From: Thermocrispum municipale DSM 44069
GTDB lineage: Bacteria > Actinomycetota > Actinomycetes > Mycobacteriales > Pseudonocardiaceae
NCBI RefSeq assembly: GCF_000427825.1
Contig: NZ_ATYT01000005.1
Span: 186,001 to 250,000 of the forward strand
Length of the DNA stretch: 64,000 nt
Direction of reading: 5' to 3'
In this document: positions 59,941 through 64,000 of the stretch, one piece after another
How positions within the stretch are numbered: the stretch's first letter is position 1
Layout of the letters: each line of letters starts with the position of its first letter
Notes under the pieces: generated by a model
Databases searched by the model: none
The model's input: only the letters and a program-made list of their open reading frames with translations
Told to the model about the DNA's origin: nothing
Position numbers and translations under genes: made by a program

Positions 59941-61299
59941 ATGCATCCGGTCGACACCGTCACGGGGCGTCGTCGACGCTGGCTCACCCTGCCGGGCCGT
60001 ACCCTGCGGGGCCGCATCACGCTGGTGGCCACCGCGATCACCGTCGTGTGCCTGCTCGGCCTGGCGTTGCTGGCCGGTCGCTCGCTCGAGTCGTTGCTGC
60101 TCGACTCGGTGGACGAGGACCTGGCCACCGCGCTGCGACCAGCGGCTCAGCTGGTCCGGGAGGGAACGATGCCTGCCCAGCGGCCCGGCCTCACGGTGCG
60201 CGTGCTCGACATCGCGGGCGATCCCGTCGACGGCAACGCGAGCAAGCCGCTGGCCTCCGATGCGGTCCGTCGGCTCAAAGCCGGCCTCCCCATGACGACA
60301 GCCGGTGAGCCACCGGTCCGCTGGCACGGCACGGTGGCCACCGCACCGGATGGTTCGCAGCGACTGGTCGTTGTCGGTGCGGGCCTGGTCGGCTTCGTGG
60401 GCGTGGTCTCCGGTGGCGGCAACGGGCTGCTGCTCGCCGCGCTCGTCGCGGCCGTGGTGGCCGGCGTGGTCATCTGGCTGGCCGTGGGGGCGGCACTGCG
60501 GCCGGTCGGACGGATGCGGCGCTCGGTGCGCAGGCTGGCGGAGTCCGAGCGGCTCCCGGTGCCCAGCACCGGCGACGAGCTGCAAGCGTTGGCGCGCGAC
60601 TTCAACGTGCTGTTGGACCGCCAACAGCAGGCCGCCGACCGGTTACGTCGCTTCACCGGCGACGCGGCACACGAGCTGCGCTCGCCGGTGGCGTCGATCC
60701 GGGTGCAAGCCGAGGTCGCGGTCACCAACCCGGATCCGGAGACCGCCCAGGAAGTGCTCTCCGACGTGCTCACCGAAGCCGAGCGGCTCTCCACGCTGTT
60801 GGACGGCCTGCTCGCGCTGGCGCGCTCGGACGCAGGCGAGCTGCCGCCCGCGACGCCGGTGGAACTGGTCAGCGAAGCGCGGGCAGCGGTCGACCGGCTC
60901 GATGAAGGCGGCCCGCTGGTCAAGGTCAACGCCGCGGTCGGCGAGGTGTGGGCGCAGGCCAACCACGCCGAGGTCGAACTGGTGCTGGACAACCTGCTGC
61001 GCAACGCCGTCCGCTACGCCCGCGCACAGATCGTCGTCTCGGTGATGGCGGCGCGGTCGGTGGCCAGGGTGGTGGTCGACGACGACGGCCCGGGGGTCGC
61101 TGACGAACATCGCGAGCGGGTGTTCGACCGCTTCTACCGGGTAGCGGATGATCGAGCGCGCGACAGCGGCGGTTCCGGGCTCGGTCTTGCGCTGGTGGCG
61201 GAGCTGGTCCGCCGCCGCGGCGGCCGGGTGGCCGTGAGCGAATCACCCGAGGGCGGCGCCCGGTTCCAGGTGGTGTGGCGCGCGGTGGAGGCGGAATGA
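59941..61299 (+). CDS. Sensor histidine kinase
   Basis: 452 aa. Two membrane helices (about 30-50 and 160-182) bracket a small extracytoplasmic sensor. HAMP (about 183-235) is followed by HisKA with phospho-His H244 (AAHELRSPVASI), and by HATPase with N box LDNLLRNAVRYA and G boxes DDDGPGV and GGSGLGLAL. It works with the response regulator just upstream. Its stop overlaps the next gene (ATGA). Confidence 0.95.
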   Translation: MHPVDTVTGRRRRWLTLPGRTLRGRITLVATAITVVCLLGLALLAGRSLESLLLDSVDEDLATALRPAAQLVREGTMPAQRPGLTVRVLDIAGDPVDGNASKPLASDAVRRLKAGLPMTTAGEPPVRWHGTVATAPDGSQRLVVVGAGLVGFVGVVSGGGNGLLLAALVAAVVAGVVIWLAVGAALRPVGRMRRSVRRLAESERLPVPSTGDELQALARDFNVLLDRQQQAADRLRRFTGDAAHELRSPVASIRVQAEVAVTNPDPETAQEVLSDVLTEAERLSTLLDGLLALARSDAGELPPATPVELVSEARAAVDRLDEGGPLVKVNAAVGEVWAQANHAEVELVLDNLLRNAVRYARAQIVVSVMAARSVARVVVDDDGPGVADEHRERVFDRFYRVADDRARDSGGSGLGLALVAELVRRRGGRVAVSESPEGGARFQVVWRAVEAE

Positions 61300-61688
61300 C
61301 CGAGGTGACGGTGGTCGGTGGGGCGTTGGTGCGGGACGGGCGGTTGCTCGCGGCCCAACGCGCGCATCCGGCGGAGATCGCAGGCAAATGGGAGCTGCCC
61401 GGCGGGCGGGTCGAGCCGGGCGAGAGCGACGCCGACGCGCTCCGCCGCGAGTTCGCCGAGGAGCTCGACGTCGAGGTGACCGTCGGCGGTCGGATCGGCC
61501 AGGACGTCCCGCTGTCCGACCGGAAGGTGCTGCGCATCTTCCAGGTCCGGCTGGTCGACGGGCGCCGGCCACGCGCGCTGCAACACCGGGCCCTGCGGTG
61601 GGTCTCGGCTCACGAGCTGGCCGACGTCGACTGGTTGCCCGCCGATCGCGTGCTCCTGCCGGATCTTCGGATGCTGCTGGACGGGTGA
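61296..61688 (+). CDS. MutT-like Nudix pyrophosphohydrolase
   Basis: 130 aa. Full Nudix box: GRVEPGESDADALRREFAEE followed by LDV (G-x5-E-x7-REFAEEL). TVVGGALVRDGRLLAAQRAH at the start and WELPGG are the MutT/CTP-pyrophosphohydrolase pattern. It may clean oxidised nucleotides (8-oxo-dGTP) or hydrolyse CTP analogues. Coupled by ATGA to the kinase gene. Confidence 0.92.
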   Translation: MTEVTVVGGALVRDGRLLAAQRAHPAEIAGKWELPGGRVEPGESDADALRREFAEELDVEVTVGGRIGQDVPLSDRKVLRIFQVRLVDGRRPRALQHRALRWVSAHELADVDWLPADRVLLPDLRMLLDG

Positions 61689-61764
61689 CGATCGGCTGCG
61701 CCGCGCCGAATCGGGCTTACCGTGGACATGGGCCCCGGAACCGCTGGTGAAGGGAGGGGCGACC

Positions 61765-62067
61765 ATGTACGTCGTGTTGAGCACCTGCACCGCGCCGATC
61801 GAGGAGATCGACCTGGTGCTGCCCGACCACGCTGAGTGGTTGACCAAGCATTACGAGGCGGGCGACTTCCTGTTGTCCGGCTGGCGCACGCCGCGGGTCG
61901 GCGGGGTGATCCTGGCCAGGCGCATGCCGCGCGGGAAGCTCGACGCCATCCTGGCCACCGACCCGATGGCCTACCGGCATCTGGTGCACTACGAGGTCAT
62001 CGAGTTCGAGGCCACGCGCACCGCGCGCGAGTTGAACGACATCAACGAGGCGCTCGCCACGCGCTGA
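61765..62067 (+). CDS. YciI-like protein
   Basis: 100 aa from ATG 61765 with GGGAGGGG upstream. The ferredoxin-like YciI fold shows the family His-Asp pair (DLVLPDHAEWLTKHYEAGDF) and the FLLSGWRTPRVGGVILA core. A small putative enzyme of unknown reaction. Confidence 0.9.
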   Translation: MYVVLSTCTAPIEEIDLVLPDHAEWLTKHYEAGDFLLSGWRTPRVGGVILARRMPRGKLDAILATDPMAYRHLVHYEVIEFEATRTARELNDINEALATR

Positions 62068-62091
62068 GCGCGCGCGGCCGCCGCCCGCGGG

Positions 62092-62268
62092 TCATGCCGC
62101 GCGGGCGAGATCCTTCTGTGCCTTTTTCAACGCACGAATCGGGCATTTCTTGCAGCGCGGCTTGGATTGGCAGCACTTCGATTTGACTTTGCCCTTTTTG
62201 ATCAACTTGCGTACGTGCGCCTTGGCCTGCTGTTTCGGCGTTTCGGCCTTGGCCGCCTTTTTGCCCAC
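62092..62268 (-). CDS. 58-aa Lys/Cys-rich miniprotein
   Basis: GTG start 62268 with CAGGAA 7 nt upstream. Seventeen of 58 residues are lysine. KCCQSKPRCKKCPIRALKKA holds four cysteines in a CC-x6-C-x2-C cluster, well suited to zinc or an iron-sulfur centre. It reads as a real, probably conserved actinobacterial protein of unknown function. Its codons use AAA unusually often for this genome, since lysine runs are coded AAA AAG. Divergent from typA. Confidence 0.75.
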   Translation of the reverse strand: MGKKAAKAETPKQQAKAHVRKLIKKGKVKSKCCQSKPRCKKCPIRALKKAQKDLARAA

Positions 62269-62458
62269 CGAGGGTTCCTGTCGTCGCCGGGTGTCGCTTT
62301 TCCCAGGCTAGAGGTTTGCTGCGCTCCGGACGGTGTGCGCATGGCCACAACGGCGCGGCCAGTATCCTGGAACGGCCGCCAGTGGCAGCGCGTCTCGCGT
62401 GCGGATCGCGGTGGCGTCCCGACGCATCCTTTTCGAAACTCCCTGGAGGAGCCGACTC

Positions 62459-64000
<1,542 letters not shown>

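Overview
This is a high-GC (about 70%) actinobacterial chromosome segment. Codon use, GTG/TTG starts, the mycothiol S-conjugate amidase, the DUF4307/Mca/GreA neighbourhood and an IMPDH-like GuaB1 all point to the Actinomycetales. The best guess is the family Pseudonocardiaceae (Saccharomonospora / Amycolatopsis / Prauserella type). Gene order follows Mycobacterium tuberculosis Rv1077 to Rv1112 closely: cbs, proline-rich membrane protein, metB, greA, DUF4307, mca, YyaL, hemolysin III, Z-isoprenyl synthase, then phoH2, fum, glpX, xseB, xseA, lipid-droplet protein, ispH, DUF6542 protein and ychF. No tRNA, rRNA or CRISPR was seen.

Layout. 1-6130: end of cbs, four small membrane proteins (the first Pro/Gln/Gly-repeat rich), metB and ilvA, which are sulfur and branched amino-acid genes. 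6338-18214: greA, mca, acetyltransferase, YyaL, hemolysin III, isoprenyl synthase and a PIN-PhoH ATPase with a hairpin-rich leader. 18502-25536: guaB1, ATP-dependent DNA ligase, a DMT exporter divergent from its TetR regulator with two operators, fumarase and a ferredoxin-NADP reductase-like flavoprotein. 25588-27333: tandem duplicate trypsin-like proteases, one interrupted by an amber codon. 27660-42763: glpX, xseBA, ispH, rmuC, sbcDC, ogt, ada-alkA and ychF; this block is rich in DNA repair genes. 50299-64000: hydrolases, an immunity-like protein, acetyltransferase, class A beta-lactamase, pterin dehydratase, a thiamine-type binding protein, an ABC exporter with a LolA/RseB-like protein beside a two-component system, two small enzymes, a Lys/Cys-rich miniprotein and typA/bipA, which runs off the end.

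The outstanding region is 42740-50284. The 3' end of ychF (encoding VEFRFNV-stop) is present five times. One copy is the chimeric end of ychF itself (AT-rich, ending FRFSN). The others lie at 44572-44604, 46043-46075, 47927-47950 and 50266-50284, each with different synonymous codons. Between them sit four self-contained cargo modules: a MerR regulator with a DUF2268 protease; HigBA with an alpha/beta hydrolase; OsmC and an ACT-like protein with a winged-helix regulator; and a truncated radical SAM protein with a dTMP-kinase-like protein, a Nudix protein and a membrane-protein fragment. I read this as an accretion array of integrative elements that used the ychF stop-codon region as attachment site. 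No integrase is visible. Each module carries its own recognisable operator or leaderless promoter.

A second window-wide theme is short GC-rich tandem repeats in intergenic gaps, with a different unit at each place (23, 24, 30, 32, 39, 50 and 57-58 bp). Two of them incorporate the stop codon of the gene they follow, and one appears to grow from a terminator arm. A third is leaderless expression: many genes have a TANNNT -10 box 6-8 nt before the start codon and no Shine-Dalgarno sequence.
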